Source: Tetraselmis striata (Eukaryota > Chlorophyta > Chlorodendrophyceae > Chlorodendrales > Chlorodendraceae). From it: a stretch of DNA of 64,000 nucleotides. Below, piece by piece: positions 30,851 to 40,441 of the stretch; positions within the stretch are counted from its first letter, which is position 1; each line of letters opens with the position of its first letter. The notes under the pieces were generated by a model. The model saw only the letters and a list, made by a program, of their open reading frames with translations, was not told the DNA's origin and ran no database searches. The position numbers and the translations under genes are program-made. The stretch is from assembly GCA_006384855.1 (NCBI GenBank), contig VCJN01001743.1, positions 1 to 64,000 of the forward strand, given 5' to 3'.

Positions 30851-30862
30851 TTTGTGGGGGGG
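30851..30862 (+). promoter_or_regulatory. Polypurine tract of the Copia element
   Basis: tttgtggggggg directly before the right LTR; the G-rich tract would prime plus-strand synthesis. Confidence 0.75.
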
Positions 30863-31185
30863 TGTTGGCTAGTCAGACCCTGGCTAGCCCTGCTTTGTCA
30901 AACCCTACACCCGACAGTTAAATCACCATCGTCACCATGTCAGGTGACCGTTCGGCGACCCGGCGGTTCCCCTCCCCTATACAAGGGCAACGCTTAGCAG
31001 TTCTAGTAGTTTCACTTAGCGACCCTAGAGATACCGGCTAACTACCCGTATCCATCAAGAGTGCGTGCGAGGCTGACCGAGGTGTGACCGTTCAGCCGCA
31101 CGACCATACATATATAGCCCGGAATTCCGGAACTGTAATCATTCCTTCCTTCTCTGCTTCCAGTTCCTGAGCCATCCCTTTGTCA
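30863..31185 (+). repeat. Right LTR of the Copia element
   Basis: 323 bases matching the left LTR base for base as far as I can read, followed by the duplication gtcgc. Confidence 0.92.
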
Positions 31186-31308
31186 GTCGCTATTAATTAC
31201 TGCTACTGTTCAGTACTGTAGTATTAGCGCCAGATTCCGAATATATTGTTCCAATTGCACACAGCGGTCAAGCGGAGATGACCCCCGTAGTGTACAATTG
31301 AGGGGGGC

Positions 31309-31516
31309 TGTTGGAATCTGCCCGATACCCTAGCACCGGCCGGGCACATGTCCCGCGCGCCTTTGCGCGCGCGTGCCTGTCTCCCGGCCCGCCGGGGGCT
31401 CTGCTTTCACTCTCTTCCTGTCCACAGTCCCCGCAGCTCGAGCCCGGCTCGCTGCTCCCACTGTAAGATGCTCCGAGCACTTCCACTCACCATCACCTCC
31501 GCGGTTGAGCCGTTTA
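31309..31516 (+). repeat. Right LTR of the outer element
   Basis: 208 bases from TGTTGGAATC, preceded by gaggggggc. Beyond its end the sequence is an ankyrin-gene fragment. Confidence 0.7.
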
Positions 31517-31860
31517 ACCGCATCCCTCGCCAATGTTTTCTTGTCGACCAAGCCGCATCCCCGAGCCGCCGCCCGGGCCAGAAGCCGCACCCTCGCCGTC
31601 AACAACTGCAGGTCCCTCCGGCCCCGGCCCTCGTACGCGGCATCTGCACGCCGATGCGTGCTGCCACCGTCGGCGCCACGCAGGTGCTCCGCCACCGGCT
31701 TCCGCTCGTCCGGAGTCAGCGCCATGGTGCGAGGTGGCCACTGCACCACGGCACCGGCAGGTGGTTCGTCGCCCGCTAGCAAAGCGGGGGCTAGAAGTGC
31801 GGGACCTTGCCGGGCGGTGTGCAAGATAATAATAAGGATTATCCCGGTTATTCTGATCCC
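31517..31860 (-). pseudogene. N-terminal fragment of an F-box-like/ankyrin gene
   Basis: Minus-strand text around MALTPDERKPVAEHLRGADG, matching the start of the genes at 54015-55274 and 58320-60290 and the fragment at 57606-57994. It is cut on the left by the outer LTR. The gene continues into no repeats, so this is a truncated paralogue. Confidence 0.65.
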
Positions 31861-31895
31861 GACCAGGCAATTTCCTTGATGACTATAACGTAGCG

Positions 31896-31990
31896 TCGCC
31901 TACCCAGGGCTTTCTGTAACTGGATTGCTGCCTAAACCTACGGCCGTCGTAGAGACGCTGCAAGGGTTTCACTGCCAGTCCTGTCCCGGG
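31896..31990 (-). repeat. Dispersed repeat D, copy 1
   Basis: About 95 bases that match 41729-41823 in reverse complement (aggcagcaatccagttacgg there) and part of 55784-56040. No tRNA-like promoter boxes recognised; a SINE is possible but unproved. Confidence 0.7.
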
Positions 31991-32344
31991 GCGACCAAAA
32001 AAACCGGGGGCGGCGGGGTTTGTTGGATCTTTCGCGGCGCGCGCAGCACGCATCGTGCCTTTTTTAAACTGTTTTATTTTTTCCCCGTCCCCGTCCCTGT
32101 CCCCGGGCGGACAGGATTCGCAACCGCGAAGAGCGTCGTGCTGTCTTAGTCGCACCGCGAGGCCCGACACAACACATAGGCTTTGGAATGCGCACCATGG
32201 GTTGCCGGGTTCGAGCAAGGCATCAATGATCATCCAACCTGGGAGGTATAATACCGCAGTTGTCCACAACACATGCACCCGTAGATGTATGTCTCTCACG
32301 CAGCAAGTAGTACACATACAGAGCCATCGATGCCGAGCAGGCCG

Positions 32345-33387
32345 CATTGTGCCCTTTATGGGATCTGTAACAGCTTTACATGCTCTGAAGTATCCACTCC
32401 GCTACGGCATCAGGTCCAATTGCGGCGTGAAGGCACATATTCCTACCCCAGGGGCAGCCCTGCTCCCTCGCCCACTGCAGCAGCTCCAGGTGTCCTCCCC
32501 AAGCTGCAGCATCGCATGTGTTCTCATTCCAGGGGCAGCCCTGCTCCCTCGCCCACTGCAGCAGCTCCAGGTGTCCGCCTTCGGCTGCAGCATCGCATGT
32601 GTTCTCTTTCCAGGGTCAGCCCTGCTCCCTCGCCCACTGCAGCACCGCCAGGTGTCCGCCCCAAGCTGCAGCATCGCATGTGTTCTCATTCCAGGGGCAG
32701 CCCTGCTCCCTCGCCCACTGCAGCAGCTCCAGGTGTCCGCCCCGGGCTGTAGCAGCGCTTAAGAAAGCATTCCAGGGGCAGCCCTGCTCCCTTGCCCACT
32801 GCAGCAGCTCCAGGTGTCCCCCTTCGGCTGCAGCAGAGCAGGTGCCCTCATCCCAGGGGCAGCCATGCCCCCTCGCCCACTTCAACACCGCCAGATGTCC
32901 GCCCCGAGCTGCAACAGAGCAGGTGCTAGCATCCCAGGGGCAGCCCTGCCCCCTCGCCACTGCATCACCTCTAGCTTCCCTGCCTCGGCGGCCCAACAAG
33001 TTGTCTTGTGATGCTGTTTGGGCATATCCCAGCCGCGGGACTGCACGCCCCATTGCAGCACGCGCACCCTGCCGTCTACCATCGCCGCCCTCACCACCCT
33101 CTGGTCGTCCACCAAGGCGCAGCCCTGCTCCACCGCCCACTCCAGCAGGTCTACCCGAGACGTAAACACCCGCGGGTCCATCCGGCGGCAGCCGTTGCCA
33201 TCCGCCGCGTCATCTTCGCGCGCGCGCTACACGCCGACGCAAGACGCCCGGCACACGCCGCGCAGCACGCCGTGCCAGCTGCCACCGTCGGCGCCGCGCA
33301 GGTGTTCCGCCACCACCTTCCACTCATCTGGCGACAACGCCATGATACTATGTGGCCACTGCGCCACGGCAAGTCGCGCGCTAGCAT
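32345..33387 (-). pseudogene. Broken F-box-like/ankyrin-repeat gene
   Basis: A third full-span copy of the family (start zone near 33342, end near 32345). It has the same 27-residue repeats (LQWAREQGCPWNENTCDAA) and the same conserved 3' end with the downstream sequence gcattgtgccctttat. It is a host-type pseudogene. A stop replaces a Gln codon shortly after the F-box-like part (near 33227), one base is missing near 32958 (ctcgccactg where relatives have ctcgcccactg), and a Cys codon is a stop at 32616. Eight or fewer repeats remain, against about 20 in the gene at 58320. Confidence 0.75.
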
Positions 33388-33389
33388 AG

Positions 33390-33565
33390 TAGAGCTAGAA
33401 GTGCGGAAACGTTCCGCCGCCTGGAACTTATTGTCGCGGTTACCAATATCCGGGCGGGGTGGCAGGGCAGGGCAGGGTTGTAATTATAATTAGTGACTAC
33501 AACCCTGCCAGATATATCATGATTTATATTAGCAAGGTTTTCATCCTTGATATTATCCTTGATCT
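33390..33565. other. AT-rich downstream flank shared with 60.4 kb
   Basis: ggttgtaattataattag and ccagatatatcatgat recur at 60434-60475, so the ankyrin cassette was duplicated with its upstream flank. The YR element is inserted at its right edge. Confidence 0.6.
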
Positions 33566-33755
33566 GATCTAAACTAGTTTATGGGGTTTCCCTCGGTCCT
33601 TGACCTAACCGCTTTTTAGCTACAAGTGCTGCTCAGTGGTACGGGAACTAGGCATCTGTTGTTGCGCCCTTTTCAGGTGCAGCACGAGTAGACATAAAAG
33701 CAGCCAGAACAGCTGAGCCTGCCATCTTCCAGTTTTCGCTGCGTTCCACGCAGCG
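33566..33755 (+). repeat. A1 repeat of YR element copy 1
   Basis: 190 bases from gatctaaactagtttatggg to a terminal hairpin cgctgcgt-tcc-acgcagcg (33737-33755). Differs from A2 mainly by a four-base insertion (gtcc/ggtc zone near 33596). Confidence 0.9.
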
Positions 33756-33933
33756 ATGTAAAAACTGTCTCGTAACCAGTTGCGAGCAAGGTCACCCCAG
33801 GTTGTTCAAGACCACACCCGGCTCACTACCCGAGTGTGATATTCTCGTCCGTACGCCCGTGCGTTACCATGCCAGATGGAGAAGAACCCGTCGTCGAGCC
33901 GACGTTGGAGTCACTGAACGCAGATATGAGGGC

Positions 33934-34743
33934 ATGTCTTCATTACTGCGAGAGCTGGCTACAGCTGTGGCGCAATTGACGGCTCGTGATCGCGTTGTTG
34001 ATGGGGAAGGGGCACATGGCTTCGGCTCCGGGCAGCGCTTCGCGGGACAGGCGACAGGCAGCGGGGGAGCCACAGAGCGCCCCGACTTGCTAGAGCTAGC
34101 CCAGAGCGGCCGTGTCGGAGCAAAATCCGTGAGTGCCGAGGATGACTACCTCGCGGTGCCAGAGCTACTGCAGAGAGCAGAGTCTGGTTACGAGGCCGTT
34201 CGACCGGTCAGCCGAGTGCCTGGACTTTTTCCCCTGAGCACAGACCTAACGAACGAGTACCTCAAGCAGGACGACCGGCGTCTGCCGGCCCAGGAGGAGT
34301 ACTTGTGGATGTCGTGTTTCGGGGCCCACATGGCCGCACTTTTCGTGGCTCTCGACGAGCTGCTACCGTACGTCCCTGCCGCTAACCAGGACTTCACTCC
34401 CTACCTCGCGAGAGCTCGGAATCACGCCGATGCCATCGACAAGGCGTTTCGTTTTCGTTTGGCTTTCCTGCGGAGGCTCAATGAGATCAAGCGCGTGCAA
34501 GGTGACCAAGGTGTTCTGGACGTGCTGCGAGCCCAGCATTTTCAGTCTGCTTCAGAGCATATGGGTTCCGCGATTTTTGGGGACCTCATGAAGGACTACG
34601 AGCGTCGTGTCTTCGAGGCGACCGTTGCCAGCAGCGCAAAGGCAACCGCTACTGCCCGAGTGGCAGCTGCAGCTGCAGGTCGCGGGCGTGGGCGAGGACG
34701 TGGCGGCGGGCGTGGACGTGGCCGCGAAGGTGAGCACGAGTGA
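33934..34743 (+). CDS. Gag-like ORF1 of the YR element (about 270 aa from MSSLL)
   Basis: The frame is open from 33802; MSSLLRELATAV at 33934 is the likelier start because homology with copy 2 begins there. The middle (EEYLWMSCFGAHMAALFVAL) parallels the PAT Gag at 40.4-41.4 kb (DEYLHLGCYAFFSSCANEAM), a helical block conserved in DIRS-order Gag-like proteins. The C terminus is an RG-rich tail (GRGRGRGRGGGRGRGREGEH) suited to binding nucleic acid, in place of a zinc knuckle. It is likely a structural or nucleic-acid-binding protein of the element; the Gag label is inference from position and this similarity. Confidence 0.7.
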   Translation: MSSLLRELATAVAQLTARDRVVDGEGAHGFGSGQRFAGQATGSGGATERPDLLELAQSGRVGAKSVSAEDDYLAVPELLQRAESGYEAVRPVSRVPGLFPLSTDLTNEYLKQDDRRLPAQEEYLWMSCFGAHMAALFVALDELLPYVPAANQDFTPYLARARNHADAIDKAFRFRLAFLRRLNEIKRVQGDQGVLDVLRAQHFQSASEHMGSAIFGDLMKDYERRVFEATVASSAKATATARVAAAAAGRGRGRGRGGGRGRGREGEHE

Positions 34744-34819
34744 CGGTGTAGGGCGCCTTTCGTCGGAGCTGCTGGAGCTTTGCGAGGCCACCTTTCGGTG
34801 ACCGCCGCAAGACGCACCC

Positions 34820-36409
34820 TTGCAGCTCAAGGGCGGGATGAGCGCCCTGTGTCAGGACCTGACCCCCCCCCCCCCCCCCCCCCCAACACCTTACAAACTT
34901 CATTTAGACCTTCCTCGGTGCGGCGCTTCTTACAGCTACAGCCGAGTGCGGCTCAACCATCCGCACACCTGCACATGGCGGCTCAACCAACCGCCTCCCG
35001 TACCATTCCATCGCTGCGTCCATCGGTTGTTACACTACGTGTCACAACTGGTTCGCAACGACCAAGTTTCGCGCGTGTACGTTATGCACGAGCGCGAAGG
35101 CCGCGCGGGGCGGCCCTCTTACCTGAACCTAGCCCCGCAAATCCGTACTGAAGCTACTGCAAACCCGTCCAGCAGCTACCGGCCAACCGCCGGGAACCTA
35201 ACCGCTACTGCCGAGTACTTTGCGAACAATAGTCGTACCGGTGGAACTCTGTCGGTAAAACGACGCACGTACGTAATTGACGAGCCCGCAGCTGTCGCTC
35301 CGTGGGCTGCGTCGCTGCGATCCCGGCTGCAGGACGCGTTCGGCTCGGACGAGCTGGGCCAGCGAACACTCGACCTGCTCTCCAGCTCCCTCAGCGCTCA
35401 GACACTCAAGAGCTACGCCGGCAGACTGTCTCAGTTCGCGGAGTTCTGCCACGACTCTGAAAACATCAGTCCGCTGGAGGCGACTACCGCTACTGTCGTT
35501 CGGTATGTTGCCTGGATCGGGGAGCGAGGGCACATCGCAGCTAAGTCGCTGCAACCCTACTTGTCTGCAATCAACACCTTCTTCGAGCTGCACAACCTTG
35601 TCCCAATCGCCAAGGACAGTCTGCACCCAACTTCAGCAAGGCGTGGGCTGATGCTGCGTCAGCGCCGGCTGGACGCTGCCCCTTTGCGTGTCCCTCTGCC
35701 TGCGGATGTAGCCTATCGCTCCGTCACAAAGGCCGAGCTAATTGTGTATGCTCCTTACCCAGAATACCACCTCGACTTCCGAGCTCTTTTGGCCTTGGTT
35801 GTCAACTTCATGTTCTTTGCCAGGGGCCTTACTGGCGTCTCCTGTCGAGTGCGAGATGTGCATGTCGACACCTACAACATCACCTTGCAAGTGTACCGCG
35901 AGAAGGGTCGCGCTGGCCGACGGGGACCCGACGACCTGCGCGTACTTCTCCTTCCTGTGTCCGAGCACCCTCGAGTGGCACGTCTCTTGCACCACTTCAT
36001 CGACAACGTCCAATCTGTCCCCCTGGTTACTGTTGGCATGGCTGCGTCAAACTTCTGGGCTGTCACTGCAACCGAGCAGTCAAAACCTTGGACTGCGGCT
36101 ACAATGCCAGACTGGCTGTCTGCATCCATCAGTCTAGTCAACGCTGCCCCCCCTGCTGGCACTTCCTGGACTTCACACAGTTTTCGCAAGGGCGCAGCCT
36201 CTGTAGCGAATGCCATCGGAGTGCCACTGTCCCACATTCGCTACCAAGGCGGTTGGGCCACTAACTCTGACGTCGTTCTGGACTACATCGACCCCAACGT
36301 TCTTCCTTCACGTGGCGCATGGTTCTTCTTTGGACACATCGCCCCTCTCCGCCATTTCCAAGTCCAACAGGACTCCGCAGCGGTGGCCTTCCCAGTGCCT
36401 CCTTCATGA
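34820..36409 (+). CDS. Tyrosine recombinase of the YR element (529 aa)
   Basis: Site-specific recombinase that would integrate and excise the element without target duplication. The N-terminal SAM-like core-binding part is seen around LSAQTLKSYAGRLSQFAEFC (~192-212). In the catalytic domain, ARGLTGVSCRVRDV (Arg I) is followed by YREKGRAGRR (the Lys beta-hairpin), then SWTSHSFRKGAASVANAIG (H-x2-R, ~451), RYQGGWATNSDVV (Trp) and LDYIDP with the nucleophilic Tyr (~488). All catalytic positions are present. It is about the size of DIRS-order recombinases and shares the SH(S)LRKGAAS block with the PAT enzyme at 37.2 kb. The start at 34820 follows a poly(C) tract at 34863 only if the N-terminal low-complexity part is translated; a later start near 35087 (MHEREG) is possible. 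Confidence 0.9.
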   Translation: MQLKGGMSALCQDLTPPPPPPPTPYKLHLDLPRCGASYSYSRVRLNHPHTCTWRLNQPPPVPFHRCVHRLLHYVSQLVRNDQVSRVYVMHEREGRAGRPSYLNLAPQIRTEATANPSSSYRPTAGNLTATAEYFANNSRTGGTLSVKRRTYVIDEPAAVAPWAASLRSRLQDAFGSDELGQRTLDLLSSSLSAQTLKSYAGRLSQFAEFCHDSENISPLEATTATVVRYVAWIGERGHIAAKSLQPYLSAINTFFELHNLVPIAKDSLHPTSARRGLMLRQRRLDAAPLRVPLPADVAYRSVTKAELIVYAPYPEYHLDFRALLALVVNFMFFARGLTGVSCRVRDVHVDTYNITLQVYREKGRAGRRGPDDLRVLLLPVSEHPRVARLLHHFIDNVQSVPLVTVGMAASNFWAVTATEQSKPWTAATMPDWLSASISLVNAAPPAGTSWTSHSFRKGAASVANAIGVPLSHIRYQGGWATNSDVVLDYIDPNVLPSRGAWFFFGHIAPLRHFQVQQDSAAVAFPVPPS

Positions 36410-36461
36410 CTTGGCGCTACCTCTTCTCCGTCAATCCACCGCTCTCTCCGTTCGCTCAAAA

Positions 36462-36793
36462 CTGGCAAAACCAGACTCAACTTTGAAATGATCTAAACTA
36501 GTTTATGGGGTTTCCCTCCTTGACCTAACCGCTTTTTAGCTACAAGTGCTGCTCAGTGGTACGGGAACTAGGCATCTGTTGTTGCGCCCTTTTCAGGTGC
36601 AGCACGAGTAGACATAAAAGCAGCCAGAACAGCTGAGCCTGCCATCTTCCAGTTTTCGCTGCGTTCCACGCAGCGCCCCCCCTGACTCCGTTTTCCCTCC
36701 ACGCTTTCGCTAAACCATCCTGCCAATTTCGGCTCTTGACCGTGTAAAACAGCCTGCGCGATCTTTTTGGCAAAACCAGACTCAACTTTGAAA
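36462..36793 (+). repeat. B1-A2-B2 block of YR element copy 1
   Basis: B1 (36462-36488) and B2 (36768-36793) share tggcaaaaccagactcaact; between them A2 (36490-36675) repeats A1. Joining B and A in a circle would recreate the same junction, as proposed for split-direct-repeat elements. Confidence 0.9.
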
Positions 36794-36804
36794 CCTGATA
36801 TTAG

Positions 36805-37136
36805 CCATTTACCCAAGGAGGCACTGTTTGCCAAAGAATGTCAGCTCGCTTACATCGAAGGCTAAGACAAGAACCACAGGCTTGGCCTGGGTGTCTCCTA
36901 GCGCACAAGATGGCTGAGGGTGGGTGGGTGCGCGAGCCGGTTGAGGCGAGCGCAAAGCAGAGAGTGCCTGTGCCCGAGGGTGGATCCCTCAGGTCATAGT
37001 GCTGGTGCGGGCCGGCAGGCCTTAGTCCGTGCGCCGACCTCGGGGGTCGTGCGCAGTACAACATAGCTAATGTACTGTAAACCTCTAGATGACTACATCT
37101 GACCATTTACCCAAGGAGGCACTGTTTGCCAGAGAC
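36805..37136 (-). repeat. B2-A2-B1 block of the PAT element
   Basis: ccatttacccaaggaggcac at 36805 and again at 37103 flanks the ~173-base A2 copy, whose partner A1 is at 41529-41702. The same repeats bound the derivative at 50534-52393. Confidence 0.9.
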
Positions 37137-37162
37137 GAAAGCCAAAGGCTAGCACAGGAAGC

Positions 37163-38361
37163 TTAGGCCGGCGGCCGGACGGGGACGAGCCAACCGAAGA
37201 ACCTCCAGGCCGCAGGAGTCGGGCGCATGGTCGGGTCGATGTACTTCCCGGTGACCACCTCGCTGTTCTTCGACCAGTCGCCCATGTGTTTGATGGCCGG
37301 CAAGGGGACGCCGACGCAGCTTGCTGCGGAAGCGGCACCCTTGCGTAAACTGTGCGATGTCCACTTGAAACCGGTGGGAGGTCGGGCGCCTGCCGCCAGG
37401 TAGGCTTCCCGCAACCACTCGGTAAGAGTGGCTGAAACCGACCAAGTGGCGGAAGACTCCAGCGGGGAGATGCTCCAGAACTTGGGCGGCGGGCTGGCGC
37501 CGTAGAAACGGCGGCAGTAGGCGTCGCGACTGACGGTGTACCAGTCCAGCAGGTCAGCGAAATCCGGAACGGCGGCGATGGGCAGATTTATCAGGGGCTT
37601 AGCGGAAACCCTCGTACGCTGGTCGCCTTTCTGTTTGCGGACGTACAGTAGAATGCTTCCGGACGGCCGGTCGACCACTAAATCACCGGTCTCGCAGCTA
37701 ATTCCGGACTCCGCGCGGCACAGGAAGACGTACGCCGTAATCGTCGCGAGCGCGGCTCTGAAAGCGCGGATGTCCGCAATATTAGCGGGTTCCCACACCA
37801 ATGTCTGCCGAAATCCAATCGCGGTGTTTAGGATGTCAGCCGCCACGGGCGCAGGCAGGGCGACGCGGACGTCTTCCGCCGCAAGACGCTCTTGCTGGAT
37901 AGCCAGGCCGCGGCGCGCGTCGGCTACCATTTCGCCGAGGGCGATAGGCTGGCGCTGATGGTCGCGGAAGTACTTGTTGATGGACGATTAGTACTGTTGA
38001 AGGGACTCCGCGCCGACGGTACCTTGCATGCCTAGCCAGGCAGTGTAGCGGACGATTGTGCTGGTAGTAGCCTGCAGCGGGCGTAAGCCTTCCTGCTCGC
38101 AGAAAGTAGCGAAAGAGCGCATGCCGCTGTCGTAGTTGCGGTAGGTGCCGGCCGCCAGCGAACTCGTAAGCAACCCGAGCGCCGCTTGACCAACGTCGTC
38201 GGTCCCCAACAAAGACCGGAGCTCGGCCGCCATTGATGCCGACAAGGGCGCCTCAGAGCCGGCGCGCGCCGCAAGCCGGTAGCGCGCGCGTCGAGTGTGG
38301 GACAGGCGGCCCGGGTATTGCACACCGTACTGCACACCGTACTGCACACCGTACTGCACAC
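37163..38361 (-). pseudogene. PAT tyrosine recombinase region
   Basis: SHSLRKGAASAASCVG, HMGDWSKNSEVV and GKYIDPTMRP give the H-x2-R, Trp and Tyr motifs; upstream LAAGTYRNYDSGMRSFATFC is the core-binding part. Fossil status: the gene is broken, about one break. Confidence 0.85.
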
Positions 38362-38397
38362 CGTACTGCAGCGACGGCTGTACGGTCATAGCCCGGC

Positions 38398-40440
38398 CTA
38401 GCGACCCACGGCGGAGGTGCAGCCATGCCGGCGTGGCAGCCGAAAGGCCACGACGCTCCAGCCGGGCAGTCCGACCCCCGCGCGCGTTCCCCGCCGCCCA
38501 GGAAAGAAGAGGTCGCGGGTAGGCGGGTAGACAATCGTCTCGGTGGCGAGGTCTTGCAGCAGCTGGTACCAACGCCGTCCTGGCCAGTGCGGTGCGATGA
38601 CCGTGGCGGCCGCGCCCGACTGTCGCAGTTTGTCCGCCAAATCGTCCAACAAACCCCACGGAGGATTGCAATAATTGTGCTCCCTACGCCAGAACTCGTC
38701 CGGCAAATGGAGAGAATCCACCGCTTCGCAATGCGGGTCGCGCCAGCGGGAATTGTACCGTGGAAGTTGCGTATTTTCCATCGACGCAAATCTGTCGACG
38801 GTGTGCGGACCCCACAAGCGCTGCAGGTACGCGAATATCCGCGGATTGAGCTGCCAGTCGGAGTCGTCCAGCTCCCTGCTGAGTCGGCCCGCCCAAACGT
38901 TGGCTGCAGACTGGATGTACCGGGGCCTGATGGAGATGTCGTGGATATCCAGGAGGTGCCACAGCTTGCGGAGCTCCTCCATCATGACGGGCGACCGAGA
39001 GGTAAGGTTGGTCAGCGCTGCCACTACGGCCGTGTTGTCCTCGTGCAGTAAGACGCGCCGTCCTCGGAGCTGGGGCAGGAAGGATTCGACCGCGTGACGT
39101 ACCGCGCGAAGCTCCTTCCACGTGATGTGACGCGAGCGGTCGTCCTCGTACCAGAAGCCGTGCGCCTGGTAAGCGCTGTTGTTGTTTAGCACAGCCCCCC
39201 ATCCGTACGAGCTGGAGTCCGCGTGCAGATATGCGGTCTCCACAGGCTTGTACATAGAGCGACCGTTGTGCTGCGCAGGTACCTGGGTCCACCACTCTAG
39301 GTCGCGGCGCAGCTGGTTTGTCATCTTGACGCGCCCGCCCCAGCCCTGCCGGGTGGCGAGGACGCAGTGCAGCTCCCGCAAAAAGAAACGGGCCGGCGTA
39401 ACTGCCAAGTACAGGAACTGCGCCTTGCCCGCAAAGGACGCCAGCTGCCGAGCTGGGAGCCAGCGCTTGTTGGAGGCTGCGCGGCCAAGGAGCGAACGGG
39501 CGGCCTTGGCTAGAGCGATGAGCTTCTCCTCGGGGGCGCGGAACTCGCCGCGCTTCATGTCGATGATCAGGCCCTGGTGAGGGCCGACCTGGGTGGGCTC
39601 CCAAACTCCCTTGTTGGGGTTGCGCAGTAGGCCCAGGCGGTCCAGCAAGGTGCTTAACCGGACGCGTAGCTCCAGGGCTGCCTCGCGGGAGTCCGCGAGG
39701 AAAAGGAAGTCGTCCATATAGGGTAGGAGCCGCTCGCCCCGCCAGCGAGTGTTGCGCAGGAAACGGCGAGTAGGCTTCGACGGGGCCGTGGGAGGCAACG
39801 CTGGGTCGCGCCGCTTCAGGGGCGTCCGCAGGTAGTCCGTAAAGGCCGCCGTCAATTTGCAGAAGTAGTACGACGAGCCTGTCCAACCCATCGGTAGGCA
39901 CGCAAGTCGCCACAGCTCCCCTCGGTAGTTCACGGTAAAGAAGTCGCGGTCCTCCTCCCGAATCCCAAGGGCGTAGTAGCCATCGGCCAGGTCCATCGAC
40001 ACGAACCAATCTCCCGCGCGCGCTAGGTGCCGCAGGTGCTTGAGCGTTTCGTAGGACATCGTGAAACTCTTGCACCACTTGTTGAGCTCCCGTAGGTCGA
40101 TGATGAGGCGCCATTTGTTGGTGCCGGGTTTGGGGACTAGAAACATTCTGGATACCCACTTGTTGCAGTGTCCTCGCTCCCACGCGCCAATCGCCTCGAA
40201 GCGGGGCAGTTCTGTAGCCATGAAATCCAGTTGTGCCTGAGTGGCGTCGCGCATAGAGACGCCGTGGTTGTAGGGGCGAGGGCGTCGCCCGTTCTTGAAG
40301 CGTATCCGGACCCCTTGGCGGATCCAACTCAAGACTTGCCCGCTCGCGCCGATGCTTTCCCAGTCGCGCCATCTTCTCCGCACGCGGTGTCGCATGTAGA
40401 GGGAGGTAGGCGTACAGGAGTCGGCGCGGCGGGCCACACC
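38398..40440 (-). pseudogene. PAT RT / RNase H / methylase-like gene
   Basis: Treated as part of the PAT fossil although this frame is open. RT text: KWRLIIDLRELNKW, FVSMDLADGYYALG, LPMGWTGSSYYF, LLPYMDDFLFLAD. RNase H text: AYLHADSSSYGWGAVL, HITWKELRAV, LLHEDNTAVV. C-terminal NYCNPPWGLLDDLADKL is the DAM-like methylase signature (NPPW) characteristic of DIRS-order elements, followed by TRDLFFPG. The frame runs further upstream over the Gag gene in another phase. Confidence 0.9.
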
Positions 40441-40441
40441 G

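Larger units (their letters stand above)
23641..31185 (+). mobile_element. Copia LTR retrotransposon with methyltransferase-like domain (looks whole)
   Basis: 7545 bases: two 323-base LTRs that I read as identical, target duplication gtcgc at 23636-23640 and 31186-31190, primer-binding site, Gag frame, long Pol frame in Copia order (protease, integrase, RT, RNase H) and a polypurine tract. An extra cytosine-5 DNA methyltransferase-like domain precedes the protease. Identical LTRs mean a recent insertion. It sits inside the remnant at 22422-31516. Confidence 0.92.
22422..31516 (+). mobile_element. Outer Copia-like LTR element remnant, host of the nested Copia
   Basis: Two similar LTRs starting TGTTGGAATCTGCCCG lie at 22422-22647 and 31309-31516. 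The left one is followed by a primer-binding site (ggttatgggccc) and the right one is preceded by a polypurine tract (gaggggggc). The interior left after removing the nested element is only ~1.1 kb and shows no pol. Flanks differ (gtgga against accgc) and belong to different sequences, so the present pair has probably been through recombination or large rearrangement. It is a broken, non-coding remnant, older than the nested element. Confidence 0.65.
33566..36793 (+). mobile_element. YR element with split direct repeats and no RT, copy 1 (looks whole)
   Basis: About 3.2 kb in the order A1 (33566-33755), Gag-like ORF1, tyrosine recombinase, B1 (36462-36488), A2 (36490-36675), B2 (36768-36793). 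The A1-ORFs-B1-A2-B2 design is that of PAT/Ngaro-type DIRS-order retrotransposons, yet no RT, RNase H or methylase lies between the two ORFs, which are 76 bases apart across a poly(C) tract. Both ORFs are open and A1/A2 are nearly identical, so the copy looks whole and young. The degraded copy at 5107-8357 has the same design. Confidence 0.88.

Noticed and set aside
32195-32225. gggttcgagcaagg looked like a tRNA/SINE B box
   Set aside because: No A box at the right distance and no cloverleaf could be drawn.
38684-40372. 562-codon frame overlapping the PAT RT gene
   Set aside because: Out-of-phase shadow; all RT, RNase H and methylase motifs are in the other frame.
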